From positions 1 through 5,748 of the forward strand of contig CAMYNE010000315.1 in NCBI GenBank assembly GCA_947259675.1: a stretch of 5,748 nt of DNA, written 5' to 3'. This DNA is from an uncultured Pirellulaceae bacterium. GTDB lineage: Bacteria; Planctomycetota; Planctomycetia; Pirellulales; Pirellulaceae. The notes under the pieces were generated by a model. That model was not told the DNA's origin. It ran no database searches and saw only the letters and a program-made list of their open reading frames with translations. Both the position numbers and the translations under genes were made by a program. Numbering within the stretch: the first letter of the stretch is position 1; each line of letters starts with the position of its first letter. Positions 5,100 to 5,748 of this stretch are shown one piece after another.

Positions 5100-5748
5100 G
5101 TGAAGGTGTCAAAAAAAAGTCTGACAATCACCTTATTCTGCCTGTTCAGTATGGCAGTTGGGATGAGGATGCGCAGCGAGCGGTACTGGGAGACTTTTCC
5201 AGTTGGTGATCTCAGTGTGCTCGATACCGATTTGGCACTTCAACCGGCAGCGGATCCGGATCCGGAATTCAATTCACAGATTTCAATTCCTGATCCTGTA
5301 GTCCTGCAACTAGATGCTCAATCATCAGCAAACGGGTCGGACGAATTGCACTCGAAAACTCATTCGACAGGCAAGCAACCACGATCGATTGCACTGAATT
5401 CCGAATCGGTTTCAGCGAACAGTCTCGCCACCACGCTGCCGCCATTGTCAATGCAAAACCATCCGATGTCGGTATTCGATACTGAGCAAACAAGGGTGAT
5501 CGAGTTGCAGCCCAATCGCACAGCATCCTTAACGAAAGGCCATTTGATAGAGGGCCTCGGTGAGTTTGCAGTCTCACCGTTAGGCCAATTTGGTTCAATG
5601 GAACAAAAATATAGCCGAAGTCATTCTGAGAGAGCTTTGGCGATCGAAGAATCTCGACCTGGAACTCAGTCGCCTGGGCTCCGTCAGGATGAGTTGAGCG
5701 TATTTCGATTTCCCAATGAACAGCATTGGCCGTTAGGCCGGAATTCCA
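5100..5748 (+). CDS. hypothetical exported protein, partial (C-terminal part beyond the right edge)
   Basis: The frame stays open for 216 codons to the window end. A GTG start at 5100 gives (M)KVSKKSLTITLFCLFSMAVG, a positively charged start and a short hydrophobic core, as in a signal peptide or anchor. GTG at 5106 is an alternative two codons downstream, and ATG at 5151 would remove the signal. The rest is polar and rich in Ser, Pro, Gln and Asn (for example QPAADPDPEFNSQ), probably disordered. It has no CxxCH in the visible part and its only cysteine is in the signal segment. I do not recognise a family. It follows the cytochrome stop by 18 bases, in the same frame, so the two are probably co-transcribed. 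The layout (export signal, long low-complexity stretch) is like that of the cytochrome, so a functional domain may lie beyond the edge. Confidence 0.7.
   Translation, partial: MKVSKKSLTITLFCLFSMAVGMRMRSERYWETFPVGDLSVLDTDLALQPAADPDPEFNSQISIPDPVVLQLDAQSSANGSDELHSKTHSTGKQPRSIALNSESVSANSLATTLPPLSMQNHPMSVFDTEQTRVIELQPNRTASLTKGHLIEGLGEFAVSPLGQFGSMEQKYSRSHSERALAIEESRPGTQSPGLRQDELSVFRFPNEQHWPLGRNS
5733..5747 (+). repeat. 15-bp direct repeat, copy 2
   Basis: This is the second copy of TTAGGCCGGAATTCC, at the right edge of the window, inside the partial hypothetical gene. A shorter relative, CCGTTAGGCC, also appears near 5578. The flanks do not extend the match, so this may be coincidence. Confidence 0.6.

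Noticed and set aside
5252..5275. GGATCC-GGATCC-GAATTC cluster resembling a cloning linker
   Set aside because: It is in frame and encodes an ordinary acidic/proline segment, and the frame continues for 150 codons after it; no vector sequence is visible.

Overview
The window looks like a planctomycete chromosome, most likely from the Pirellulaceae / Rhodopirellula group. This is inferred from the bL17 protein, which carries an unusual insertion after its LTERD motif, from the alpha-type ribosomal operon that lacks rpsD, and from a large secreted multiheme cytochrome with a long low-complexity N-terminus. Base composition is moderate and Shine-Dalgarno use is mixed. The genus is not proven by the sequence alone.

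Left half, minus strand (read from about 2500 down to 1): a split-off alpha operon in the order rpmJ (bL36) - rpsM (uS13) - rpsK (uS11) - rpoA (RNA polymerase alpha) - rplQ (bL17, cut by the window edge). A promoter with a perfect TATAAT box lies about 80 bases upstream of rpmJ. The usual upstream partner (the spc operon end) is absent, and so is the usual rpsD between rpsK and rpoA. The striking point is rpsK. Its beginning and end are intact and in the same frame, but about 19 codons of the most conserved central segment are missing and a TGA stop stands at the junction. As written, the gene cannot make a working uS11. The rpsM gene has a perfect 9-bp hairpin a short way into its coding region and another hairpin just before its Shine-Dalgarno sequence, which could be a translational control element.

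Middle (2391-2792): a divergent intergenic region of about 400 bases. It holds the ribosomal promoter, a short perfect stem-loop and a weak promoter candidate for the rightward genes. I see no convincing gene in it.

Right half, plus strand: a 762-residue exported pentaheme c-type cytochrome (2793-5081), followed after 18 bases (or 24, depending on the start) by the first 216 or so codons of a second exported protein of unknown function, which runs off the right edge. The two probably form one transcription unit. The cytochrome is expected to carry electrons outside the cytoplasmic membrane; its partner enzyme is not visible here.
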